Shown here one piece after another: positions 54,820-64,000 of a stretch of 64,000 nucleotides of DNA. Within the stretch, counting starts at the first letter, position 1. Each line of letters begins with the position of its first letter. This DNA is from Prostheceraeus crozeri. Its lineage: Eukaryota; Platyhelminthes; Polycladida; Euryleptidae. Location: positions 1 through 64,000 of the forward strand of contig CAJQUW010007414.1 in NCBI GenBank assembly GCA_907163375.1. Direction: 5' to 3'. Position numbers and translations under genes: made by a program. Under the pieces are notes generated by a model. The model made no database searches, was not told the DNA's origin, and saw nothing but the letters and a program-made list of their open reading frames with translations.

Positions 54820-56396
54820 CAGGGTGCGGCAAAAAGATCTCCCCGATTTTATATGGTATTGAAAAGTAAACGAAGATAATGATATGAAAAATATTTGTAT
54901 CCTAGAAAAGTACATGTTATGCCATTATGATATTTTACGTTTTGAAGCCCCGTTGTTGCCATTTTACTTTTTGATTTCACCGAATTTGTATGTTAAGAAA
55001 ACGACGACAAAACTATGAAAAATTTTCTATTCCAGAACAGTAAATGTATGAAATTATGTCAATTTAGGTTTTGAAAATTACATCGCTTAAGTGTCGGCCG
55101 TCATTGTCGATGCAGTAGCGAAGCCTCTCGCGAAAGTTGTCCATTACACTACGAACCATGTCGATTGGAATGTTAGCAATTTCCTGTGTTATTGTTGTCT
55201 TTAAGTCTTGCAAGTTTCTTGGTCGGTGTTTGTAGACTTTTGATTTGATGTGTCCCCACAAAGAAAAAATCGCAAGGGGACAAATCTGGCGAACGTGGAG
55301 GCCAGCCAATATCACCTCGTGAAGAGATCAAACGACTCGGGAACAAATTTTGGAGGATGGTGAGTGACCGGCGTGAGGTATGCGATGTAGCACCATCTTG
55401 TTGGAACCACAAGTCCTCCTGATCATTGAGTAAATCGGTGACTTTCGGACGGAGAAAATGCTCTAGCATTTTACAATAACGATCAGACGTTACCGTTATT
55501 GTAACACCATCCTCTTCAAAAACATAAGGACCCCAAACTCCGAAATTTCCTACGGCACACCAAACAGTAACTTTCGGACTGTGGAGCGGTCGCTGATGAA
55601 GTTCCTGAGGATTGGTGTCAGACCAGTAGCGAAAGTTCTGTTTATTAACTATCCCCGATAAATGGAAATGCGCTTCATCGCTGCAGATCATAACGGCTGT
55701 AGGGGAACCTCCCTGAGAATGTCTCCACACAAAGTTGTTCTGGTTTCATAGTCTGTCTCATTCAACTCCTGCACGACCATCATTTTGTAGGGATGCATGT
55801 TGAGTTCCTGATGTAAAATTCTGCGGACACTTCGATCTGACATGCCTAGGGCAGCCGCATGTCTACGTGCTGAACGCCTGGGAGAGTGCTGTATCGAAGC
55901 TCTCACAAGTGTAACATTCTCTACCCCTGTTGCGGTCCTTGGTCGGCCGGGACTGTCTTTTTAAAGCTGAGCTAGTGAGTCTAAAATTTGAAACCCAAAG
56001 GCGAATCGTCTTTCCCTCTGGGACAGGAGCATGACGACCGAGATCAAAACGCCTACGGAACGCGCGCTGCGTCGTTATCACGGATTCACCGTTCTTGATA
56101 TGTTCCTCGCCAACAAAGGCACGATGCTTTCCACTCCACGCCATGACAATGCAATTCCAAGAATGCTGTTATACGGCACGTGAACGCCAATAAGAGAGCG
56201 GAGATGAGTCACTTCAGTAGTGTCTTTTGTTAACCTAGACTATCGGAATCGCAAATAAGAGAAGACACGTTTTGCATAGAAAATATGATAATGGCATTAT
56301 ATGAACTACTTTTGGAATATAAAAGAATTCTTGCATCTGTCTTCTTTTTCGTTTCATAGCTATGGCAAATCGGGGAGATCTTTATGCCGCACCCTG
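54820..56396 (-). mobile_element. Mariner (DD41D) copy B
   Basis: Inverted ends as in copy A; TA at 54818-54819 and 56397-56398. At 1577 bp it retains the region deleted in copy A, so it represents nearly full length. It lies in the opposite orientation, 8.4 kb from copy A. Confidence 0.93.
55064..56144 (-). pseudogene. Mariner transposase, copy B, frameshifted
   Basis: N-terminal HTH (MAWSGKHRAF onward), a second HTH region (SPRRSARRHAAALGMSDRSV; RRILHQELNMHPYKM), then DEAHFHLSG, WFQQDGATSHT and SPDLSPCDFF. Lesions are frame changes near 55910 and 55715 and one extra T in the run just after SPCDFF (near 55265). Each is one or two bases, so a functional relative probably exists elsewhere in the genome. 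Confidence 0.9.
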
Positions 56397-56399
56397 TAT

Positions 56400-57040
56400 A
56401 AACCAGAATTAAGTGACATTGGAATTAATAAATTATCTTTTTTTTTGGATCTCTCCAACCTAGTCGCATTCAGGTAAAACAAGACTTAGTCAATTAGATT
56501 TTCTTGTAAGCGTGTTCAAGAGTTCTACCATTGCTGTAGCTGGTCACTCCGTCAGTGGAGAACAGTGTTTCTTTGGTTGGTCTATCCACATCGCCAAGCC
56601 TGACGAGCTTCCCAGTGTCTTAAGTACTGTTTCGACTCGGTGCCTCCTTCAGTCCTCAACAGTTGTTCGCACTGTGTAAGCAAGCCTCAGATACGTCCAG
56701 TGATGGAGTTTTGCTCACACGCTTGGTTATCAGGTCCTCATCAGTTAAGATGTATGCCCACTTAATCGCATGAAGCACAAGGCAGTTCGCCTGATAGATG
56801 ATGGTAAGTCTTCTTCAAATTTGGCAGCATTCGGGCACCGTAGAGCAGTCTCTTGTCTTTCCTTCTATCGTTATTATTACTATCCTTGTTCAGATGAATT
56901 TTCTTGATACCCCCCCACGTCATTGTTCTTTTACTAAGTGCGTAAGAGAATGTGACTATCCGCTATTCAACATTTTCTCAGCTATCCTCATCGCCTGTCT
57001 AAGCATTTCAAGTGATCGTTCTTTCACAGAATAACAAAGT
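56400..57040. other. No recognised content
   Basis: Non-coding. Confidence 0.4.
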
Positions 57041-57044
57041 TATA

Positions 57045-57150
57045 GAATATGCTTCCTGAGGAGGCAGTTCCGACATCTGTCAGTGTTGAAGCATTCAAAA
57101 AAGCCGTCAATGAACTTCCACAAGCTCTACGGAGAGTTACTAATTTGAAG
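57045..57150 (+). pseudogene. Possible LINE C-terminal tail
   Basis: Reads LPEEAVPTSVSVEAFKKAVN, resembling the LP-x-x-V...SV-x-x-FK-x-x-L end of CR1/jockey-like LINE polymerases. Only about 35 codons are visible. Confidence 0.4.
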
Positions 57151-57531
57151 GGCTTTTTGTATTCCTTTTATGTATCTTGTTTTTGATGTTATCATCTTCG
57201 GTATTTCCATTTTAGCACTTTTTGTTATGCGGTTTAGTTCTTACGAATACTTGGAGCAGTTAAAGCAATGCATTCATCATTCAAAATCTGCTTGCGCGTG
57301 ATTTTTAGAAAGCTAAGCAATTTTTACGAAGCGGTAGAATTTATCAACCATATCAAAACCTTGTTGAGGTTTGTAACCTAAATTACTGATAATTCTTTTT
57401 AAACTGCTGATACTGACAGCTGCTTATATTTTGAATATTTCGTAAAGTCAAATCTTGCTCCTCTTGCTTTGCATTTGACACACGGGCTTGTACAAGTGCA
57501 TTTGGCAAAATAGTCCTATTTAGCTGATTTA

Positions 57532-58558
57532 CGAGGGGCGTACCAAAAGTTCGTGACGTTTGTCTCTCCTAATTATAGACGTCCATTTTGGCCCAAGTGC
57601 ATATCTAGATATTATTTCTTATAGTTCTGACAGTTGCATTTCACATGAAAATCATTTAACTTCCATTTGCACAAATATTTATCGGCAGAATTAAAAGCAT
57701 ACCAAAACACTTTTTTCGATCTGGTCACCTTAAATTTCAATAAACTTTTCCCATCTCTTCTCATGTTTCTTCATTCCTTCTTCAAGCCAATCCTGCGGAA
57801 ATTCCCCGAATGAAGCTTTCGGTGCTCTCTTTATCTCTTTCACCATTGAATCGAATACCCCCGATTGCCTACTTCATCGGACCGATGAGATGAAAGTCAG
57901 TAGTCTCCTCCAAAACCCTTCGTCATAGTCTTCCAGAAGACCAAGAGCAATAGAGGAGTTGTTGACCCGAGCGCCTTTCTGTTCTGCAGTCAGCAGCTTT
58001 GGTAGGCTACCCAAAGAGCCGAAACCTTGGACAACTCAAGGCGGTCATGGAAGATGTCTCAAGAGTCCCATGCGACAGCTGGCCAAACTTTTCCTCCAGT
58101 TCATCAAATGTTGGTTGTCTGTCAGACTGGATCAGCTGCCAAGCCAAATCTTCATTTTCTTCGCTGGCTTGACTGGATGGATGGCCACAGCGCTCAACGT
58201 TTTCCAATGACTTCCGTCCCTCTGGGAACATTTGCTTGATGGTCGCTCTTGCAGGAGCACTGTCTCGAAGAGTGTTTTTTGACGCTCAGCCGATCGGGTT
58301 GGTGCTTCCCGTTCCTTGGATAGAAAGAGTAGACAAGATGTCCACTTACGATTTGTGAAGTCCGTCATGCTGACAAAAGTAAAATTGCTTCACTACTTAC
58401 CGGCTTCAGTTTGTGTCTCTATAGGTTACCGATCAACCGACAATACTTCACAGGCAATGCACATGATTGATACAACATGACAACGATCAATGATCAAAGA
58501 AAAAAGTCGAATTAAAACCACAGTAATCAAACGTCACGAACTTTTGGTACGCCCCTCG
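57532..58558 (-). mobile_element. Mariner with perfect 31-bp TIRs and internal deletion
   Basis: Both ends begin CGAGGGGCGTACCAAAAGTT and are identical over 31 bp; TA lies on both sides (57530-57531, 58559-58560). At 1027 bp the catalytic centre is missing. It is a different mariner family from the two DD41D copies. Confidence 0.93.
57720..58368 (-). pseudogene. Mariner transposase, catalytic centre deleted
   Basis: The minus strand reads MTDFTNRKWTSCLLFLSKE at the start, then in shifted frames the HTH linker (HPSSQASEENEDLAWQLIQS; PTFDELEEKFGQLSHGTL). After the deletion it ends FGEFPQDWLEEGMKKHEKRW, the usual mariner C-terminus. No DDE residues remain. Confidence 0.8.
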
Positions 58559-58813
58559 TATATTCTTACTGGCTTGTTTATTAAAGATATTCACATCAAA
58601 CAGGTGGATAAGTATACTCATGTCCAATTTCGACAATGAAGATGAAATACTATGATTGCCCTCGTTGTTATGATAGAACTGATTAGACAAACAAATGTGA
58701 TGAAAGCAAAAATAGAGGAACGTGTGTAACAATTTTCATTCAATAAAGTGGCCTGATTAGTCCAGTATTTATTAGATGAAGTTGCAGTGGCAACAACCTA
58801 AAATGGTTAAGAC

Positions 58814-60106
58814 CAGGGTGACCACTTGGTCAGAATTTTCTGACCAGTCAGAAATGGTCAGAAATTAAGGCCCTTGGTCAGAAAGTCAGAATTTTATGAA
58901 TTCCTGCTTATCAGTGTTTTTTTATCATTGCGATATTTCTCGTTCTCCAGGTTAACTACTCATCTACCTTAAAATTTCTCGCCCGCTCGCTCGCTGAACA
59001 TCGTTTCTCGTCTGAGTCCGCTCGCTTGCTCACTCATCCGAATTTGCCCCTGGAGGACCGAAATTTTCGTTACTATCTACATATACTCGTACAATGAGGC
59101 ATTTCTGAAAAGGAGCTTTACAAAGGAGCACTTCATCCTGTTTATGCCATCCCGTACTGATGAATTCAGCTGTTTGAAATAATCTCTCCACCTCTGGTGA
59201 CCAGTCATCGCTCAATCGTTCATCGATGATCGCAGACCCGTTCTCTCTCTGAAAACTGAAATTCTGTTAAGGCCACTTCGCTGGCTCAAAATCTGTGGTG
59301 AAGTGGACTTGGAACAGACGCAAAACAACTGGGCATTATTGAACGAACACATTCTTCGAAGCATGCTGGTTCGATTTCATCCTTTTCTGAAATCAAAAAA
59401 ATGTGCGTAAATGCTACGTTCTATTCAAGCATGTCAAGGACTTCAACGATGCAACGTTGCAAAGCTTGAAACGTCTTGCTCTTGAAATGTTGTTGCCGTC
59501 ATCTGATCTTGCAGACGAATACGCTCAACTGACTCTGAAGTATGGCAGAGAGGATAGCAGCCTTACTGATCTGCACAAGAACGGTCAACTGTCTGCGTGC
59601 CCTCTTTTGACTAGACTCGTTGAAAAAGTTATGGTTTTATGCCCACACAACATGGTGGTTGAATCCGGCTTCAGTAAGATGAAGTTTTTCGAAACTGATC
59701 AACAATCGAACTTTAGTTTGGAAATGTAAAAACGCATTTCGTTTAGTGTCCGATTTTTTTTGACCGGGACTCTTTCGAGGATTTTGAACCTCCGTCATCC
59801 TTGATGGATAACATCAAGCTGGCTAGCAGAGAATATAAAACATTCTGTGAGGAAAATAAAGAAATTCGTTTGGATCGAATTGCTGAGGCCGAGGTTCTCA
59901 GAGGAGAAATTGGTGTATTCAAGAAGAAAACCAGAAAAGAACTTTGGATGGAGATGCAAGCGGCAGAAAGGGAAATTCGTGACGCAGAGGCCATGTTAGA
60001 AGCTGCAAAGAGAAGGAAGATCGAACTAAAATTCCTGAGTGATCGTAACGCTGAATGTCAGGATAGTGTTTCTGATTCTATTATCTCAAAAATGTTCAGA
60101 AAGTGA
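58814..60106 (+). pseudogene. hAT-C-like transposon relic related to 34061-35127
   Basis: The left end reads CAGGGTGACCACTTGGTCAG with GGTCAGAA words repeated subterminally. Decayed frames 59403-59729 carry ALEMLLPSSDLADEYAQL and LVEKVMVLCPHNMVVESGFS (V-E-S-x-F-S in place of V-E-R-x-F-S). Then 59801-60106 has the coiled-coil tail EIRLDRIAEAEVLRGEIG and AEREIRDAEAMLEAAKRRK. It is longer upstream than the element in the gypsy reverse transcriptase, consistent with a larger parent transposase. No right terminus is found. Confidence 0.65.
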
Positions 60107-60545
60107 GAGTTTTGTTGTTAAGACTGTAGATATTGTTTTCAATTGGATGCTATATATATTCGATACCGGTACCTCTTTTCAAATGTACCATGTGCATGAA
60201 TAATTGTTTTAAAGATTTGTTCTCATAAATCGGTTGCCCGCTTCAAATGTATCATTCAAGACTGAAAGTAATTAGTGCAGGCAAAGTCATATCCTAATAT
60301 TTTTATATGTGGTTTTGCATCTGGATCTGTATTATTTTTTTAGAATAGTGAATTCTAAAATCGATGCCAAATGTAGTTTTTAATTTTTTCTGTACGTATG
60401 TATGTGTATGTTTCTATAAGTGGAAGATACGTCTAAATATTGATTTAATTTCAACACATAGGTGTCTTATATCTGTATTTAAGACTATTAGATATTTTCA
60501 TAAATACTAGTAATAAGGATGTTCAATTTTTTCCAAAGGTAGTAC
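60107..60545. other. No recognised content
   Basis: AT-rich, non-coding. Confidence 0.4.
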
Positions 60546-60600
60546 CAGGGTGGCGGCCGCGCCCAGGGGGACCGGGAATCGCCCGGGAATTCTAGCGAAA
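60546..60600. mobile_element. CAGGGTG-type transposon left end
   Basis: CAGGGTGGCGGCCGCGCCCAG followed by CCGGGAATCGCCCGGGAAT, the same design (CAGGGTG plus short subterminal words) as at 34061 and 58814. The rest of the element is not identified. Confidence 0.45.
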
Positions 60601-60889
60601 TAGCCAATTAGCCATTAAATAGCCCAGGAATGTCATTTTGTGATTTTTTCCCATCAAGTTAAATGAGTGAACTTCTTGATTTCACCTGCCTTTAATGTGA
60701 CCTTTATTAAGCCCATCATTTCTATTAAATTGCTTCGAATCTTAATTGAAATATCCAATAATCTTGCACAACATCTGGACGAAATATTCACGGCTTCATA
60801 AATTTTTTGGTTGCCATACGACTGTGTCATTGATATGTGTGACACTTGCACGCAATTTACTTCATTTTTGGTGAAAAATGCCACTAGTT

Positions 60890-61275
60890 GCACTCCCTAA
60901 AGGCTGGAATTTTCGCCTGCGGCGCTTTAGAAAACACAAAAATTCTACCAATTATGCTCGCAAAAGGCTGGAAGTTTCACCTGCGGCGCTTTAGAAAACA
61001 CAAAAATTCTACCAATTATACTCGCAAAAGGCTGGAAGTTTCACCTGCGGCGCTTTAGAAAACATAAAAATTCTACCAATTATACTCGCTAAAGGCTGGA
61101 AGTTTCACTTGCGGCGCTTTAGAAAACACAAAAATTCTACCAATTATACTCGCAAAAGGCTGGAAGTTTCACCTTCGGCGCTTTAGAAAACATAAAAATG
61201 TTGCTAGTTCTGCTCGCAAAAGGCTGGAAGTTTCACCTTCGGCGCTTTAGAAAACATAAGAAAACATAAAAAGAA
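60890..61275. repeat. 64-bp tandem array, six copies
   Basis: The word AAAGGCTGGAA starts at 60899, 60963, 61027, 61091, 61155 and 61219, exactly 64 bp apart. Each unit also contains CGGCGCTTTAGAAAACA and AATTCTACCAATTAT. Copies differ at only a few bases (CACCTGCGG or CACCTTCGG). Confidence 0.92.
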
Positions 61276-62635
61276 AACTTTGCCTCTATACGGTTGGGCT
61301 CTAATTAGTTATTAAGCTATCTATGGTCTTAGTTCATTAATGATCAATGCATTTTTTGTCACAGCAAAGAGCCGATTGTTTGTAGGCGCATAAGGATTCA
61401 TAACTATTTAGAATTGACTCTTGGATTTCACGTAATCTAATGAAAACTGAAAATGGGTCCCAGAAGAGTAGCGTATGGGCAGTGCTCCTACCGGCCGCGC
61501 GAATTCGCGCATGCGCGAATTTTTACACCGGATGCGTGAATGCGCGAAAATTAGAGGTCATGCGCTAATTTTGAAAATCAAAATGCGCGAATTTTTTATG
61601 CACTTTTAATGAAATCATATATACGTGTGCATATACATTTTATGCTTGAAGTTAAAGCAAATTCCAACGTTTTGAAGCCCAGTATATCTTTATTATGTAC
61701 AAAAATAATGTCATAAATGTGATTGTGAATTAACCACATAGTTCATTCTATAAATATATCTACACTATATGTTATAGCTGATTCAACCATTTTATCCGAA
61801 ACGAAGCCCTCGGATTTTTTTTGATGTAGAGTAACTGATGAGACGATAAATCTCATGCTGAAATGCGAAGTGATAGATGCAAGTTCGAAAAAACTACGAA
61901 TTTCTCGGAATCAAGAATTATCCGTATTGAGATTGGTAAACACCCAATGGCTTCAGGGCTTGCAGTTGTGAAACCGAATCATCCATTGTTCCCCTGCACC
62001 CAAGGCCTCTTTTTTTCCCGCAGGCAAAGGATAAACCTTCATAAGCCAGCAGGGGCAACAGCGCACTTACAAACAAATCAATGACCCAAAGACAGCGTTT
62101 ATTTGTTTGTTATCTATCGAATAGACAGGATTTTTATTGTTTTTTCGAGCTCCTCTTCCCAGAAACAAAGTTCGCTTCACATTTGTTTACAAGAAACCTG
62201 AAAGAATCCTAAATTTGTTACATGTTTAAGATTTCTCTACTAAAAAGTGAAGTTGTTAAGACTGGGATGTAAATGTTCTGATACCACGACCTATCTATCC
62301 CCATACAAGATAATTGTTGGAAGAAAGCTCTGCCTTTCTAGCGACCGATGTCTGCAGGAGATCAAAAACAGGCTATAGATTACGGTCAAAAGATTCTATT
62401 GTAAATCAAACGACAAGATGAAGGATGAGTCTACCCTTCCATAATCGATCTTTGCGAGCGATACGATTCCTCAATAATCGAATTTACAAACGATACGATT
62501 ATAAACAAAGTGGGTTATGCAATTTGCCGAAAGTATTTCTCATGTTATTCCAGAAAGCCCGTTTGAGCGACCTTGAGTGAAGCTAAACTCCATGTTCAAC
62601 CTGAAGTAAAGGACTGTTAGATTATTTCATTCTGG
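61276..62635. other. No gene; GCGCGAATT words
   Basis: GCGCGAATTCGCGCATGCGC and related GCGCGAA/GCGCTAA words cluster at 61497-61595 after CTCCTACCGGCC, perhaps a transposon end with subterminal repeats. The remainder is non-coding. Confidence 0.4.
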
Positions 62636-62639
62636 TGTG

Positions 62640-63260
62640 ACTGAGTTTTGGAAAATGTGCTAGAATTAGAAAGGTTCCGCTTTTAAACTGCTCCTGGCCT
62701 GAAGGTTCATGATCCAACCCACACCGGCAAGCTGAAGTGGGAGAGCATTTAGCCAGTCTGAAGTATCGTCCACGAAGAGCCAGGTCTCCCTTACTAGACC
62801 CATACATTGAGTGCTCTCGTCGTGTCGAAATCAATTCTCAGGCAAAGAAATGGACGACGGCAAATTTGCCGATTGATTCAAGTTGACGGATCAATTTGAA
62901 AAATGCTAAGGCATCATGCGAAGAAACGAAGGAAATAAAGAGAACAAGTTGAAGAAACGAGAAGAAAGAGGAAAGAGAGAAAGCATTGCTAGATGAGATC
63001 CGTCTTATGACTGAGCAAAGTAAAAAATTGAACGTAATGAACTGCAATGCAAAAACACAGATGAGGAGTTAGAAATAAAGAGAAAGGGAAAGAGATGAGC
63101 GAAGAGATTTGTTGATTCAAATTGCAAAAGCAATGTGAGCATTGAATCGGCACATTGAGAAGCTGTCAAGAAGAGAGGTTGAAATTACAAAAGCAAAAGA
63201 AAAAAGAGAGGTGAAAGTAGTTGACGCGTCTAAAAGACAAGCTATCACTGACACGACCTA
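62640..63260 (+). pseudogene. Decayed transposon coding relic
   Basis: The charged, Lys/Glu-rich plus-strand frames of 62880-63240 (NAKASCEETKEIKRT; NELQCKNTDEELEIKRK) resemble the coiled-coil tail of the hAT-C-like genes at 34.3 and 59.8 kb. Upstream, LASLKYRPRRARSPLLDP is not recognised. Stops are frequent. Confidence 0.35.
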
Positions 63261-64000
63261 AAGGACATTAAATTCCAAAGAAGTCATGATAAAAAAAAAT
63301 TCTAGTATGTTGCTCCAAAAAAAGATTGTTTCGTTTTGTTTATCATAAAGAATTTTTATATTACATTGCTCTTGAATATTCCCACAAGATCCATGTATTT
63401 TATAAGAGTTTCAACTATTAGTAGTTCCGTTTTCTTCAAACAAATTATGACTATGAACTTTTATCCAGACAAAAATCCAGACAACCAGTTGAAACACTAT
63501 AATACACAGTAAGTACAGTTTGTAACAGTTGTACTCAATCGTGAAAGTACCTTCATACAAGTTCATACAATATAGCGAATAATAAGCTTCTGTGATTAGC
63601 CTACTCAAAAGCCTGACACATGCTAAAACAATTAAACAGACCTTGATAAATTATACGAGTGTACAATACACGAATTGCTAACTTATTATAAGCAAGTTAA
63701 TAGCCCACGTTACTGGATAGCAATGTGGAAAATAACAATTTCAGCGATATGAACTCTGAAACAATTTCAGCGATATGAACTCTGTGCTCGAATTGCTATA
63801 TCATGGATCAAGCTTTGTGCCCGATTGTAAGTGCATCTGACTCTTACTCAAATATCATTGTTTGGAAAATCAATTGCGGCCATCGTGACACTAATAAATG
63901 ATATTATCAAATCATGTATTAGGAGCCCTATGCTGGGCGCCGACCGGTTTACTAGATGTGACTGTCGGTTAAATCTCATCATATGTAATTCCTCATACAG
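63261..64000. other. No recognised content
   Basis: Non-coding. ACAATTTCAGCGATATGAAC is duplicated in tandem near 63735-63780. Confidence 0.4.

Overview
The window is nuclear DNA of an AT-rich invertebrate animal; I cannot name the species. It holds canonical GT-AG introns, LINE, SINE, P, hAT, pogo, mariner and Ty3/gypsy remains, and four exons that I read as the N-terminal part of anaphase-promoting complex subunit 7 (ANAPC7) on the minus strand (36.9, 22.4, 12.6 and 9.5 kb, in that order). Each exon has an acceptor AG and a donor GT, and the phases agree. Most of the window is therefore the introns of one broadly expressed gene, swollen by nested transposons.

Positions 1 to about 8.6 kb are different: dense, intron-free, very AT-rich genes from an integrated adintovirus / Maverick-Polinton-like DNA virus. 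In order these are a fibre-like coiled coil, a small hydrophobic virion-type protein, a capsid-type protein, a second small hydrophobic protein, a phospholipase A2 domain fused in one frame to a DDE integrase, and a convergent adenain-like protease. After two tandem arrays come an unrecognised 196-residue gene and a 106-residue membrane protein. The polymerase and packaging ATPase are not in the window. The segment carries many GC-rich hairpins with 3-nt loops whose arms differ between copies but stay complementary, several of them enclosing stop codons. It ends abruptly in a LINE reverse-transcriptase relic, in the ANAPC7 intron downstream of the 9.5-kb exon.

9.5 to 37 kb: ANAPC7 introns with a tRNA-derived SINE, a mariner relic, two inverted copies of an element built on a 21-bp minisatellite, a hAT nested in an older hAT-type MITE, a nearly complete THAP P element (23829-29758, with 8-bp target duplications) that carries a long foldback element, a LINE tail, and a Ty3/gypsy retroelement split by a small TIR element with an intact hAT-C-like ORF.

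37 to 64 kb: upstream of the first visible ANAPC7 exon. It holds a pogo-like element (44942-49548) with a mariner inside it, a second mariner copy in opposite orientation, a third, internally deleted mariner with perfect TIRs, pogo and hAT relics, a 242-bp hairpin and minisatellites. I saw no confident host exon there. Stretches without recognisable content are listed as such.
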